From: Dehalococcoidales bacterium
GTDB lineage: Bacteria; Chloroflexota; Dehalococcoidia; Dehalococcoidales; RBG-16-60-22
Length of the DNA stretch: 11,643 nucleotides
Assembly: GCA_026416775.1 (NCBI GenBank)
Contig: JAOAEN010000013.1
Span: 1,195 to 12,837, forward strand
Reading direction: 5' to 3'
This document shows, in pieces, positions 1 through 6,447 of this stretch. The notes beneath the pieces were generated by a model that saw only the letters and a program-made list of their open reading frames with translations, was not told the origin of the DNA and did not search any database. Position 1 is the stretch's first letter. Every line of letters begins with the position of its first letter. The position numbers and the translations under genes are program-made.

Positions 1-440
1 GAGCCGATATTGACGATGACGCCGTACTTGCGCTCCTTCATGTAGGGGAGCACCGCCTGGCTGACGAGCAGCGTGCCGTAGAGGTTGAGGGCGATTTCCT
101 TCTCCCAGATTTCTTTCTTCTGCTGCTCGAACGGCCCACCGCCCATAATACCGCCGGCAACGTTGCAGAGGATATCAATCTTCTTGAACTCATCAATGAC
201 CTTCTTGACCATTGCCTGGACTTCCGCGGGGTTGGTCACATCCGCCTTCACGGCAATGGACTTTTTCCCGAGCTTTTTCACCTCCTCTGCGGTGAGGTTG
301 GCACCATTAATATCAATGTCGGTGACGGCAACCGCATCGCATCCCTCTTTGGCAAGAAGTAGCGCGATTGCCTTACCAAAACCTATCTGGCTGCCAGCCC
401 CGGTTACCAGGGCAACCTTACCTTTAAAACCCAGGTCCAT
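1..440 (-). CDS. Short-chain dehydrogenase/reductase, partial (C-terminus off window)
   Basis: This is an NAD(P)-dependent SDR-family oxidoreductase; the substrate cannot be told. About 146 N-terminal residues are present. They start MDLGFKGKVALVTGAG, with the Rossmann nucleotide-binding motif as TGAGSQIGFG (residues 13-22), so the usual third position of the glycine motif is Gln. ADVTN follows at about residue 66, and the structural NNAG motif appears as NVAGG near residue 94. The reading frame leaves the window at VNIGS, just before the catalytic Ser-Tyr-Lys region, so activity cannot be judged. The ATG at 440 is supported by a strong Shine-Dalgarno sequence (GGAGGTAAAG directly before it). 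The gene follows livF in the same direction after 127 nt and has its own likely promoter, so it may be independent of the transporter. SDR membership is secure; function is unknown. Confidence 0.9.
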   Translation of the reverse strand, partial: MDLGFKGKVALVTGAGSQIGFGKAIALLLAKEGCDAVAVTDIDINGANLTAEEVKKLGKKSIAVKADVTNPAEVQAMVKKVIDEFKKIDILCNVAGGIMGGGPFEQQKKEIWEKEIALNLYGTLLVSQAVLPYMKERKYGVIVNIG

Positions 441-478
441 CTTTACCTCCTTGAAGAAAAATTAAAATTTGCAGATAA

Positions 479-508
479 ATTATATACCCGCGGGATGCGA
501 TGAGGCAA
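479..508 (-). promoter_or_regulatory. Probable sigma70-type promoter for the SDR gene
   Basis: On the minus strand a perfect -10 TATAAT (479-484) is preceded by TTGCCT (503-508) with an 18-nt spacer. It lies about 40 nt upstream of the SDR start codon, inside the livF-SDR gap. A small GCGG/CCGC hairpin (510-522) lies just upstream but has no U-run, so I do not call a terminator for the liv operon there. The rest of the 127-nt gap shows nothing else I can name. Confidence 0.5.
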
Positions 509-567
509 AGCGGCTTTTCCGCGGTGGTGAAAAACTGTCTTTCCGTGCCCCAAGCGCGGCAGAATGT

Positions 568-1272
568 CTATAGCCCCAGATAGGCCTTGCGGACGTGCTC
601 GCTTTTGAGCAGTTCCTCGCCGCAGCCTTCAAGGGCGATGCGTCCGTTTTCCAGGACGCAGGCACGGTCGGCGATTTCCAGCGTCTGGCGGACGTTCTGC
701 TCGACGAGCAGGATGGTGATGCCTTGCTCGCGCAGCGACCTGATGATCTGGAAGACTTCCTGTACCAGCTTCGGTGCAAGCCCGTTGGACGGCTCATCAA
801 TCAGGCAGAGCTTTGGCTTTGACATCAGCCCCCGCCCCATGGCAAGCATCTGCTGCTCCCCGCCGCTTAACGTCCTTGCCGGTTGTCCTGCCCTTTCCCT
901 GAGGCGGGGAAAGAGGTGGAAGACCTCTTCAAGCGTCTTCTGCCTTGTCTTCCAAGAGCCCCTGGAATAGGCACCCATCTCGAGGTTTTCCAGCACGGAC
1001 ATGTCCGCAAAAAGGCGGCGGCCTTCCGGGATGTGGGAGATGCCAAGCTGGACAATCTCGTGCGGCGGGAGGTTATCAATCCTTCTGCCGAGGAAACTTA
1101 TCGTCCCGGAGCTCGGGCGTATGATGCCGGAGATGGTGTTAAGCAGGGTGGTCTTGCCGGCACCGTTGGCACCGACGAGGGCCAGAATTTCGCCCTCTTT
1201 CACCTCAAGGCAGAGGTCCCAGAGCACCTGTATCCGCCCGTAAAAGACGTTGATGTTTTTAACCTGCAGCAT
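568..1272 (-). CDS. livF: Branched-chain amino acid-type ABC transporter ATP-binding protein LivF
   Basis: This is the second ATPase of a LivFGHMK-type importer, acting at the cytoplasmic face of the LivHM permease. The 234 residues are the usual LivF length. Walker A is GANGAGKTT (34-42), the signature LSGGEQQM (135-142), and Walker B KLCLIDEPSNGLAP (154-167). The LivF hallmark PEGRRLFADMSVLENL lies at 82-97. The H-loop position reads LLVEQN, without histidine, which is normal in LivF proteins. The ATG at 1272 has GGGAGAAGCC before it and overlaps the end of livG by 14 nt, implying translational coupling. It is the last gene of the transporter operon. Family assignment is secure; the transported compound is not. 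Confidence 0.96.
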   Translation of the reverse strand: MLQVKNINVFYGRIQVLWDLCLEVKEGEILALVGANGAGKTTLLNTISGIIRPSSGTISFLGRRIDNLPPHEIVQLGISHIPEGRRLFADMSVLENLEMGAYSRGSWKTRQKTLEEVFHLFPRLRERAGQPARTLSGGEQQMLAMGRGLMSKPKLCLIDEPSNGLAPKLVQEVFQIIRSLREQGITILLVEQNVRQTLEIADRACVLENGRIALEGCGEELLKSEHVRKAYLGL

Positions 1273-1993
1273 TGGCTTCTCCCAGATAGATCTCGATTAC
1301 CGTCTCGCTTTTTGCGATTTCAGAGGGTGTACCCTCGGCGATTTTCCTGCCGTGGTGGAGCACCATGATGCGGTCGCAGATATTCATGATCGCCTTCATC
1401 ACGTGTTCAATCATGACGATGGTCACGCCGCTCTGGCGTATCCTGTTCACCAGCTCCATTGCCTGGCCGATTTCCGTCTGGTTGAGACCTGCCATGATTT
1501 CGTCCAGAAGGAGCACCTCGGGCTGGGTGGCAAGTGCCCGGGCGACCTCAAGCTTCTTCTGGTTGGCAAAAGTAAGACTGCCGGCGGGGGTACTGCTTAC
1601 CTGGGGCAGACCGACGAATTCCAGGAGCTCCTCGGCCTTGCGGGTGGCTTCGGTGGCGGAGATGCGCCCGCCGCAGCCGAAAAGTGCCCCGATGCGCACG
1701 TTTTCCATTACCGAGAGGTTGGGGAAAATCTTCACCGTCTGGAAGGTGCGCCCGATGCCCATGCGGCAGATGTGGTAGGGTGCCATGCCGGTGATGTTTT
1801 TCCCCTTGAACCTGATCACCCCCGAATTTGGCACCAGCGATGCCGAGATGAGGTTAAAGAGCGTGGTCTTCCCGGCACCGTTGGGGCCAATCAGCCCCAC
1901 CACCTCGCCGGGGTCGACCTGGAAGCTGACCTCGGAAACCGCCGCCAGCCCCCCGAAATACTTGGTAACCCTTTCACCCTCGAGAATGTGCAT
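1259..1993 (-). CDS. livG: Branched-chain amino acid-type ABC transporter ATP-binding protein LivG
   Basis: This is the first ATPase of the LivFGHMK-type importer. It has 244 residues, slightly short of E. coli LivG. Walker A is GPNGAGKTT (36-44), the Q-loop region is GRTFQ (81-85), Walker B is VLLLDE (160-165) followed by IMAGLN, and the H-loop is IEH (195-197). The ABC signature is LTFANQ (140-145) instead of LSGGQ-like; degenerate signatures of this kind occur in one LivG subgroup, so I read it as a subfamily trait rather than damage. The ATG at 1993 is preceded by a strong GGAGGTAAAC and lies inside the last 20 nt of livM, so the two are coupled. It should pair with LivF to form the ATPase heterodimer. 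Confidence 0.96.
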   Translation of the reverse strand: MHILEGERVTKYFGGLAAVSEVSFQVDPGEVVGLIGPNGAGKTTLFNLISASLVPNSGVIRFKGKNITGMAPYHICRMGIGRTFQTVKIFPNLSVMENVRIGALFGCGGRISATEATRKAEELLEFVGLPQVSSTPAGSLTFANQKKLEVARALATQPEVLLLDEIMAGLNQTEIGQAMELVNRIRQSGVTIVMIEHVMKAIMNICDRIMVLHHGRKIAEGTPSEIAKSETVIEIYLGEANAAG

Positions 1994-2957
1994 GTTTACC
2001 TCCTGCCAACCTCGCTATGATTTTCTGCACCACCCCGACCAGACCGTTGGGCAGGTAGAGAATGGTCGCGGCAAGAACGATGCCGAAGATGAGCATGTAG
2101 TAGTACGGAAACCTTGTCAGCAGTATCTCTTCAAGGTAGGCAAAGACAACTGCCCCGATGATAGGGCCGTACATCTGTCGGGTGCCGCCGAAAATCGCCA
2201 TGAGCACCGGCAGGAACGTCAGGTTCGGGTCAAAGGAGATATACGGGTCAATATAAGTCCAGCGCATCGCCATGATTGACCCCGTCATGCCGACGAACAC
2301 GGCGCTGATGGCAAAGATGATGACCTTCACCATAGTAACGTTGATGCCGATATGGGCGGCGGCTTCCTCGTGCTCACCGATGCTCTCCAGGGCAAGCCCG
2401 TATCTTGAACGGCGGATGAAGTAGGTCACGAGGAGAAGGAGCAACAGAATGCCGAGGATGACATAGTAAATCGTCTCGTTACCGATGACGACGACAAACC
2501 TGCCCCTGGTGCCGGTGAATTTCACCTCGTACCAGAGGAGCAGGTTCTTGATGAGTTCCACAAGTCCGAAGGTGAAGATGGCAAAGTAAATGCCCCTGAG
2601 CCTTAAGGTGATGGCACCGACGATAAAGGCAAGACAGGCGCTTATCAGCCCGCCGATGATCACGATGAAGACGACGAAATACTCGTTTGCAAGGATGCTC
2701 GCGGTGAAGGTGCGCCCCAGGATTGCCGAAGTATATATCCCCACGCCGAAGAAAGCCGCGGTGGCAAGCGAAATGTAGCCGGTTGAACCCGAAAAGAGCG
2801 CCCAGCTCACCGTGAGGATGACGTACATGATGATGCTGGTAAGAAGCACGATGGAATAGTTCGAACCGTAAAGCGGCAGGGTTGCCAGCACCACCAGTAT
2901 TGCCAGCAGGATGCCGGGTAAGAGCAGTTTGCTGTAGTTAAAGCTTATCTTATTCAT
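1974..2957 (-). CDS. livM: Branched-chain amino acid-type ABC transporter permease LivM
   Basis: This is an inner-membrane permease subunit of the LivFGHMK-type importer, 327 residues with many hydrophobic segments. The family pattern GYISLATAAFFGVGIY lies at 60-75. The cytoplasmic coupling loop (EAA-like), from RYGLALESIGEHEEAAAHIGI at roughly 185-205, would contact the ATPases. I chose the ATG at 2957 (MNKISFNYSK) over an upstream in-frame ATG at 3044. The longer start would overlap livH by 86 nt and add a Trp/Ser-rich stretch that resembles out-of-frame livH. With the chosen start, the livH stop TAA and this ATG are separated by one base (TAAGATG), typical of tight coupling. The C-terminal tail is short and basic. 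Confidence 0.95.
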   Translation of the reverse strand: MNKISFNYSKLLLPGILLAILVVLATLPLYGSNYSIVLLTSIIMYVILTVSWALFSGSTGYISLATAAFFGVGIYTSAILGRTFTASILANEYFVVFIVIIGGLISACLAFIVGAITLRLRGIYFAIFTFGLVELIKNLLLWYEVKFTGTRGRFVVVIGNETIYYVILGILLLLLLVTYFIRRSRYGLALESIGEHEEAAAHIGINVTMVKVIIFAISAVFVGMTGSIMAMRWTYIDPYISFDPNLTFLPVLMAIFGGTRQMYGPIIGAVVFAYLEEILLTRFPYYYMLIFGIVLAATILYLPNGLVGVVQKIIARLAGGKHAHSRG

Positions 2958-2958
2958 C

Positions 2959-4011
2959 TTATTTCCCAAGAATGCCTTTCGGTCGGATGAGGAGCAGTAG
3001 TCCGAAGATGAAATAGTAGGCCACCAGCGCCAGGCCCGGTTCAAAGAAGCTCACAATGCTGCCGATGATACCGAGGGCAAACCCGCCGATGAAGCTCCCC
3101 GGGATGCTCCCCAGCCCCCCCAGCGCGACGACAATGATGGCAATGATGGTGTACTCAATCCCCATGTTGGCGTTGACGGGGTAGCACATGCTGATGAGCA
3201 CCCCGGCAATACCCGCCATCGCCGCCCCGAGCCCGAAGCACAGTGCCAGCACCTGGTTGATGTTGACCCCCATGAGCTGGGCGACGGTGGGGTCGGAAGC
3301 AGCGGCGCGGATGGCCTTGCCGATGCGGGTGCGGGTGAGGAAGAAGTAGAATGCCAGACCGATGAGGATGGAGAACCCCAGCGTCACAAGACGGTTCATT
3401 CCGAAGAGCGCCCCGGCGATACTCACCGGCTGTTGCAGGAAGGAATAGCTCCTGATTGATGGCCCCCAGCCGATGAAGGCAATATTCTTGATGATGAACA
3501 TCAGCCCGAAGGAAAAGAGCATTGAGGTACTTTCAAAGACCCCGGCGGCAACGCGTGATTCGTGGATACGCCGGAAAGCGGTGCGGTTGAGGGCGAAATC
3601 CAGAATGATGGCGATGACCAGACAGATGGCCAGGGCGGCGAACTGGTTCAGTCTTACGTAATTATAGTCGGCAAGGATCCTGAAGACCGTCCAGAGGAAC
3701 AGGGTGCAGAGGATGGTTATTTCCCCGAAGATGGGCAGCGAAGTGAGAAGGTGGCGGAAAAACGTCCGGTGGATGATGTAGCCGAGGACAAATGTAATCG
3801 GCCCGCAGATGACGATGGCAATCAGCGGGTTGATCTTGAAGACGGTGAACAGGGTAAGGGTGGCCATCCCTCCCAGCATGATGAATTCCCCGTGGGAGAT
3901 GTTGAAGACACGGGCAACCCCGTACTGCAGGCTAAGCCCCATGGCGATAAGCGCATACAGCCCGCCCAGCAGCAAGCCGGCAATCAGAACGTCAAGGATT
4001 GATGTCAGCAT
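2959..4011 (-). CDS. livH: Branched-chain amino acid-type ABC transporter permease LivH
   Basis: This is the other permease subunit, forming the membrane channel with LivM. The N-terminus shows the family pattern GLLLGGLYALIAMGLSLQYGV (12-32) and FNISHGEFIMLGG (36-48). The EAA-like coupling loop is RIGKAIRAAASDPTVAQLMGV (229-249), and ALGGLGSIPG lies at 296-305. At 350 residues it is longer than the roughly 290-310 usual for LivH. The extra length sits around residues 85-150, where two similar segments ending in HRTFF and NRTAF flank a hydrophobic stretch. The ATG at 4011 has AGGA about 12 nt upstream, a weak site; initiation may depend on the spacer stem-loop or on read-through from the binding-protein gene. 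Family assignment is secure. Confidence 0.95.
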   Translation of the reverse strand: MLTSILDVLIAGLLLGGLYALIAMGLSLQYGVARVFNISHGEFIMLGGMATLTLFTVFKINPLIAIVICGPITFVLGYIIHRTFFRHLLTSLPIFGEITILCTLFLWTVFRILADYNYVRLNQFAALAICLVIAIILDFALNRTAFRRIHESRVAAGVFESTSMLFSFGLMFIIKNIAFIGWGPSIRSYSFLQQPVSIAGALFGMNRLVTLGFSILIGLAFYFFLTRTRIGKAIRAAASDPTVAQLMGVNINQVLALCFGLGAAMAGIAGVLISMCYPVNANMGIEYTIIAIIVVALGGLGSIPGSFIGGFALGIIGSIVSFFEPGLALVAYYFIFGLLLLIRPKGILGK

Positions 4012-4053
4012 TTCATTATTTTTCCTGGTCTTTTGATAATTTTGAATACTGTA

Positions 4054-4098
4054 CAGGCTGCCCGAAATGACATGATTATCGGTTTTCCGGGCAGCCTG
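4054..4098 (-). promoter_or_regulatory. Stem-loop between the binding-protein gene and livH
   Basis: CAGGCTGCCCG (4054-4064) is repeated inverted and perfectly as CGGGCAGCCTG (4088-4098), giving an 11-bp stem with a 23-nt loop in the 113-nt spacer. Read in the direction of the operon (minus strand) it is not followed by a U-run, so it is not a standard intrinsic terminator for these genes; the T-run (4099-4102) is on the opposite side. I infer an mRNA-stabilising or partly attenuating element that keeps binding-protein mRNA more abundant than permease mRNA. Confidence 0.5.
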
Positions 4099-4124
4099 TT
4101 TTCTTCAGTGATCGGGCTTACCCG

Positions 4125-5471
4125 TTATTTCTTTGGCCACGGCGGCTTGGGATAGACGAACTGGGCGGTGGCCTTGTCCACCGGCCCGACGACTTCAAAG
4201 ACGCCGTTGATCCACTGCCCCACCTCGCCGGGGTGGCATTCTTTGGCAAGGAGCCCGCCGCCACCGCCGATGATGGTGAACCATGTATCGCCGAGCACCG
4301 TCTCAAGGTGTTCGGTGGCAAGGATGTCGCGGATCGCCTTCTGGTTGAGGGTGCCGGCTTTTTCAATGGCGGCCTTCCACATGTCAAGGGCTGCCCAGTA
4401 GAGCGGATGGCCCCACCAGTCGTTGGTCTCTTCGGGCTTGCCGGAATAGAGGATATCGGCAAGCTCGGCAAGCTTCGGCGACGACTTGCGGGCAAAGGTC
4501 GTCCAGCCGAGGACGCCTTCCACCGCCGGTCCGAAGGCCGTGTGGTAGAAGCCGAAGTTCACACCAGGCCCGCCCAGCCATGCCTTGGGGTTGAAGTCAA
4601 GCTCCATGGAAGTGGCGGTTGCCGGCATCACCTGGTCGGGGTAGGCGAGGGCAAGGAACGCATCCGGGTTCAGGGCCTTGGCTTCCTTGATGATAGGTGA
4701 GAGGTCCTTGATGTCCGGCGGCACGCTCTTGATGCCGACGATATTGATGCCCTTCTTGGGCAGCTCGATACCGGCCACACCGGAGTATTCAATACCGTGC
4801 AGGTCGGCAATATACATGATGTAGGCGGTCTTGGCACCCTTGGCGGCAAGGAGGTCAGCAAGCACCGGCACCTCGTACCAGTCGGAGAAGCTCAGGCTCA
4901 CGAAGACGTAGGGGAGCGAGGGGAGCATATCCTTGAGGCTCGTGGCACCGCCCTCGGCGGTGATCAGCACGTAATTGTACTTGTTGGCGATTGGTGCCTG
5001 GGCGAAGAGGAAGGAAGTGCCGCATGCCGGCCAGAGGAAATCGACCTTGTCCTCAAGGATGAGCTTCTCGGTGAGGCGGGTCATCGTGCCGACATCGCTC
5101 TTGTCATCATAGATTTTGAGTTCAATGGGTAATTTCTTGCCGTATTCTTTGACATATATCCCGCCCTCGGCATTGACGCGGGGCACCCAGGTCTCGTAAA
5201 TCGGGCGGAAGGCGGAATCACCGATAACGGAAAGCGGTCCCGAAAGCGGGCGCGACATGCCGACGATAATCTTGTCCTTGGTGGGTTTGGCCGCCGTGGC
5301 TGAGGGACTGGCGGCGGGTGTCGTGGGCTTGGTTGCCGTGGCGACGGTGGCGGGAGCCGTGGTCTTGGGGGCGGTCGGCGTTGCCGCCTGCTGGCAGCCC
5401 GGAATGGCGATGAGCAAAAGGAGAAGACAGATAATAACCGGTAATGAGTACCCGATAGCCTTCCTCCACAT
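4125..5471 (-). CDS. livK: ABC transporter substrate-binding lipoprotein, LivK/Peripla_BP_6 family
   Basis: This is the extracytoplasmic binding protein that delivers the ligand to LivHM. It has 448 residues. A lipoprotein signal peptide (basic MWRK, hydrophobic 8-23) ends in a lipobox AIPGC with Cys26 as the lipidation site; Pro at -2 is slightly unusual. A Thr/Ala/Pro-rich linker (about 27-65) tethers the domain and explains the length above the usual 370-400. The type I periplasmic-binding fold begins at KDKIIVGMSRPLSGPL (65-80), continues through WVPRVNAEGGIYV and KIYDDKSD, and runs to the C-terminus. The ATG at 5471 has AGGAGG about 10 nt upstream. It is the first gene of the importer operon, after a 25-codon leader ORF. 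The ligand may be a branched-chain amino acid, amide, urea or aromatic acid; the sequence does not decide it. Confidence 0.93.
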   Translation of the reverse strand: MWRKAIGYSLPVIICLLLLLIAIPGCQQAATPTAPKTTAPATVATATKPTTPAASPSATAAKPTKDKIIVGMSRPLSGPLSVIGDSAFRPIYETWVPRVNAEGGIYVKEYGKKLPIELKIYDDKSDVGTMTRLTEKLILEDKVDFLWPACGTSFLFAQAPIANKYNYVLITAEGGATSLKDMLPSLPYVFVSLSFSDWYEVPVLADLLAAKGAKTAYIMYIADLHGIEYSGVAGIELPKKGINIVGIKSVPPDIKDLSPIIKEAKALNPDAFLALAYPDQVMPATATSMELDFNPKAWLGGPGVNFGFYHTAFGPAVEGVLGWTTFARKSSPKLAELADILYSGKPEETNDWWGHPLYWAALDMWKAAIEKAGTLNQKAIRDILATEHLETVLGDTWFTIIGGGGGLLAKECHPGEVGQWINGVFEVVGPVDKATAQFVYPKPPWPKK

Positions 5472-5490
5472 GGACTTAAACCCTCCTGTC

Positions 5491-5568
5491 TTAACGCTGA
5501 ATTAGCGGGTAATATTCTTTTTTATTCCCTTGTGGTAACACACCTTCCTGTCCCTGCTCGCTAGACAT
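5491..5568 (-). CDS. Putative 25-codon leader ORF upstream of the binding-protein gene
   Basis: An ATG at 5568 opens a 25-codon frame (MSSEQGQEGVLP..., ending PLIQR) closed by TAA at 5493-5491, 19 nt before the binding-protein start. The sequence ahead of it, AAAGGAGGTGAT, matches the complement of the 16S rRNA 3' end over 12 nt, one of the strongest ribosome-binding signals in the window, though the ATG sits only 2 nt after GGAGG. The peptide is hydrophilic, has a Tyr-Tyr pair and few branched-chain residues (V10, L11, L22, I23), and no terminator follows it, so classical attenuation is not obvious. It may couple translation into the next gene. I recognise no homologue, and it may be fortuitous. 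Confidence 0.4.
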   Translation of the reverse strand: MSSEQGQEGVLPQGNKKEYYPLIQR

Positions 5569-5750
5569 CACCTCCTTTTCTATCACTGCTTTGAAGCCGG
5601 GTGGGTAAAAGCTGACCGGTAATTTTCAGGCGTTTGCGCCATAAGCTTCCGGTTTTCCTGGTAAAACCTGACAGGAGGGTACCTCTCTCACACCACGACG
5701 GGCTATCACGGGCTGCTGCTTGGGCATCCCTGTTTTTTTATTTGCCAAAC
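5569..5750 (-). promoter_or_regulatory. Structured 5' leader of the liv operon (class unknown)
   Basis: Between the probable promoter and the leader ORF lies roughly 180 nt of transcribed, apparently non-coding sequence. On the minus strand it contains a hairpin GGTTTT/AAAACC (5650-5667), a compact GGCG-CAAA-CGCC hairpin (5629-5640), and a 13-nt direct repeat GTCAG[G/C]TTTTACC at 5660-5672 and 5604-5616 (one mismatch). I do not recognise any known riboswitch consensus. It could be a regulatory leader or only a spacer. Confidence 0.35.
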
Positions 5751-5777
5751 TTTATAACAATTGAGGACTTTTGTCAA
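5751..5777 (-). promoter_or_regulatory. Probable promoter of the liv operon
   Basis: On the minus strand a perfect -35 TTGACA (5772-5777) is followed after 15 nt by TATAAA (5751-5756). The short spacer suggests a promoter that needs help or is regulated. It would give a leader of about 270 nt before the binding-protein gene. Confidence 0.5.
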
Positions 5778-5798
5778 GTGGTATTCCACAATGTGAAA
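5778..5798. promoter_or_regulatory. Inverted-repeat operator candidate at the liv promoter
   Basis: TTCCAC-AAT-GTGAAA (5784-5798) is a 6-3-6 inverted repeat with one mismatch. It overlaps a second arm set GTGG-TATT-CCAC (5778-5789). It abuts the -35 element on its upstream side, an activator-like position. The TTCCAC-n3-GTGGAA pattern resembles operators of IclR-family regulators, but no IclR gene is present in the window. Confidence 0.35.
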
Positions 5799-5829
5799 AC
5801 CGGGGAGGGAGAGCAAAAATCCCCGGCTT
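5797..5829 (-). terminator. Weak intrinsic terminator after the winged-helix regulator gene
   Basis: Read on the minus strand, CCGGGGA (5826-5820) pairs with TCCCCGG (5806-5800), extended by one G-U and two A-U pairs, with a 13-nt loop. Only four U residues close it. It lies 72 nt past the regulator stop codon and just before the liv operator and promoter, so it may separate the two transcripts. Confidence 0.4.
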
Positions 5830-5901
5830 AATAGAGTGCGGAAACGCGTTTGCGGGTATGTGGCGCGGTAAAGAACTGAGCTACGGCGTGATGCGGGGGC
5901 T

Positions 5902-6228
5902 TCAGGAAGGGATGAGCTCTGTCTGTTCGGGGGCGGGGGTTTTGCGGCGGCGCCTCTTCCAGCCCAGGATTTCCAATAGGTCGCCCACGGCCCTGCCCTG
6001 CTCGGTTTCGCCGCGCAGCGGCATGTTCGGATCAAAGCTGTATTTCAGCCGCCTGCCCTCTTTCTTCTTCGTGATGTAGCCTTCCGCCTCAAGGTCCTTG
6101 ATGATGTTGCGGGTGGCTTTCTCGGTAATGCCGATCCTTGCGGAGATCTCCCGCGCCGTGATGCGCGGGTGTTTGGCGATCAGGCAGAGTACTAGGGCGT
6201 GGTTTGTCAGGAATTTCCATCCTGCCAT
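5902..6228 (-). CDS. Small winged helix-turn-helix transcriptional regulator
   Basis: This is a 108-residue DNA-binding protein resembling the MarR/ArsR winged-helix group. The helix-turn-helix spans about 24-46 (TAREISARIGITEKATRNII), followed by a wing EGYITKKKEGRRLKYSF (49-65). The conserved-looking segment NMPLRGETEQGRAVGDLLEILG (68-89) matches a group of short orphan regulators I recall from Actinomycetota and Chloroflexota, whose ligand and targets I do not know. The tail is basic (KRRRRK, 91-96) and then Pro/Glu-rich. No metal-binding or ligand domain is visible. The ATG at 6228 has AGGGAGAAGGTC before it. It is transcribed divergently from kamA and upstream of the liv operon, so either or both may be targets; autoregulation through the dyad at 6374-6397 is my inference. 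Confidence 0.85.
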   Translation of the reverse strand: MAGWKFLTNHALVLCLIAKHPRITAREISARIGITEKATRNIIKDLEAEGYITKKKEGRRLKYSFDPNMPLRGETEQGRAVGDLLEILGWKRRRRKTPAPEQTELIPS

Positions 6229-6328
6229 GACCTTCTCCCTTTCGCCGGGTATGCCCAGGACATTTTGCCGAAAGAAAAATTATTGCTTTGTTTTCGGGGA
6301 AACTGTACAATATAGGTTGCAGGGGATA

Positions 6329-6356
6329 TTGACAAATTTCCTCCGGGATGTATAAT
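6329..6356 (+). promoter_or_regulatory. Strong sigma70-type promoter for the kamA operon
   Basis: A perfect TTGACA (6329-6334) and a perfect TATAAT (6351-6356) are separated by 16 nt, the best promoter match in the window. Transcription would start near 6363, about 85 nt before the kamA start codon, and run directly into the dyad at 6374-6397. Confidence 0.7.
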
Positions 6357-6373
6357 TTAATTCAAGAATTAGA

Positions 6374-6397
6374 ATTCCTGTATATTATAACAGGAAT
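6374..6397. promoter_or_regulatory. 24-bp dyad operator candidate between divergent promoters
   Basis: ATTCCTGT (6374-6381) is repeated inverted without mismatch as ACAGGAAT (6390-6397), with an 8-nt AT-only spacer. It covers the -10 of the leftward promoter and falls at about +12 to +35 of the rightward promoter, so a bound dimer could repress both. The adjacent winged-helix protein is the obvious candidate binder. The repeat is AT-rich and would form only a modest RNA hairpin, which favours a DNA site. Confidence 0.6.
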
Positions 6398-6412
6398 GTC
6401 AAGTTCAGACAA
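6384..6412 (-). promoter_or_regulatory. Probable leftward promoter for the regulator gene
   Basis: On the minus strand TTGTCT (6407-6412) and a perfect TATAAT (6384-6389) are separated by 17 nt. The -10 lies inside the spacer of the dyad at 6374-6397. The leader to the regulator ATG would be about 150 nt. A second, weaker candidate is TTGTCA (6330-6335) with TATTGT 17 nt downstream. Confidence 0.5.
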
Positions 6413-6428
6413 GTTATTATGGAAACTG

Positions 6429-6445
6429 GCGCCCGCAGGGGGCGC
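6429..6445 (+). promoter_or_regulatory. GC-rich hairpin directly before the kamA start codon
   Basis: GCGCCC (6429-6434) pairs with GGGCGC (6440-6445) around a 5-nt loop, ending 2 nt before the GTG at 6448. It would bury the G-rich stretch that could act as ribosome-binding site for that start. It either tunes translation or indicates that the true start is the later GTG at 6490. Confidence 0.4.
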
Positions 6446-6447
6446 AG

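Noticed and set aside
510..522. GCGG/CCGC hairpin as the terminator of the liv operon
   Set aside because: The stem is only 4 bp and no U-run follows it on the minus strand.
1535..1580. LivG signature LTFANQ as evidence of a broken ATPase
   Set aside because: Walker A, Walker B, Q-loop and H-loop are intact, and similar degenerate signatures occur in a LivG subgroup, so it looks like a subfamily trait.
1250..2020. Long plus-strand open frame of 256 codons opposite livG
   Set aside because: It has no recognisable domains and is the mirror of a well-supported ATPase gene on the other strand; GC-rich coding DNA often leaves such open shadows.
2958..3044. Longer start for LivM at 3044, adding 29 residues
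   Set aside because: The added residues are Trp/Ser-rich, lie over the end of livH in another frame, and the ATG at 2957 sits one base after the livH stop as expected for coupled genes.
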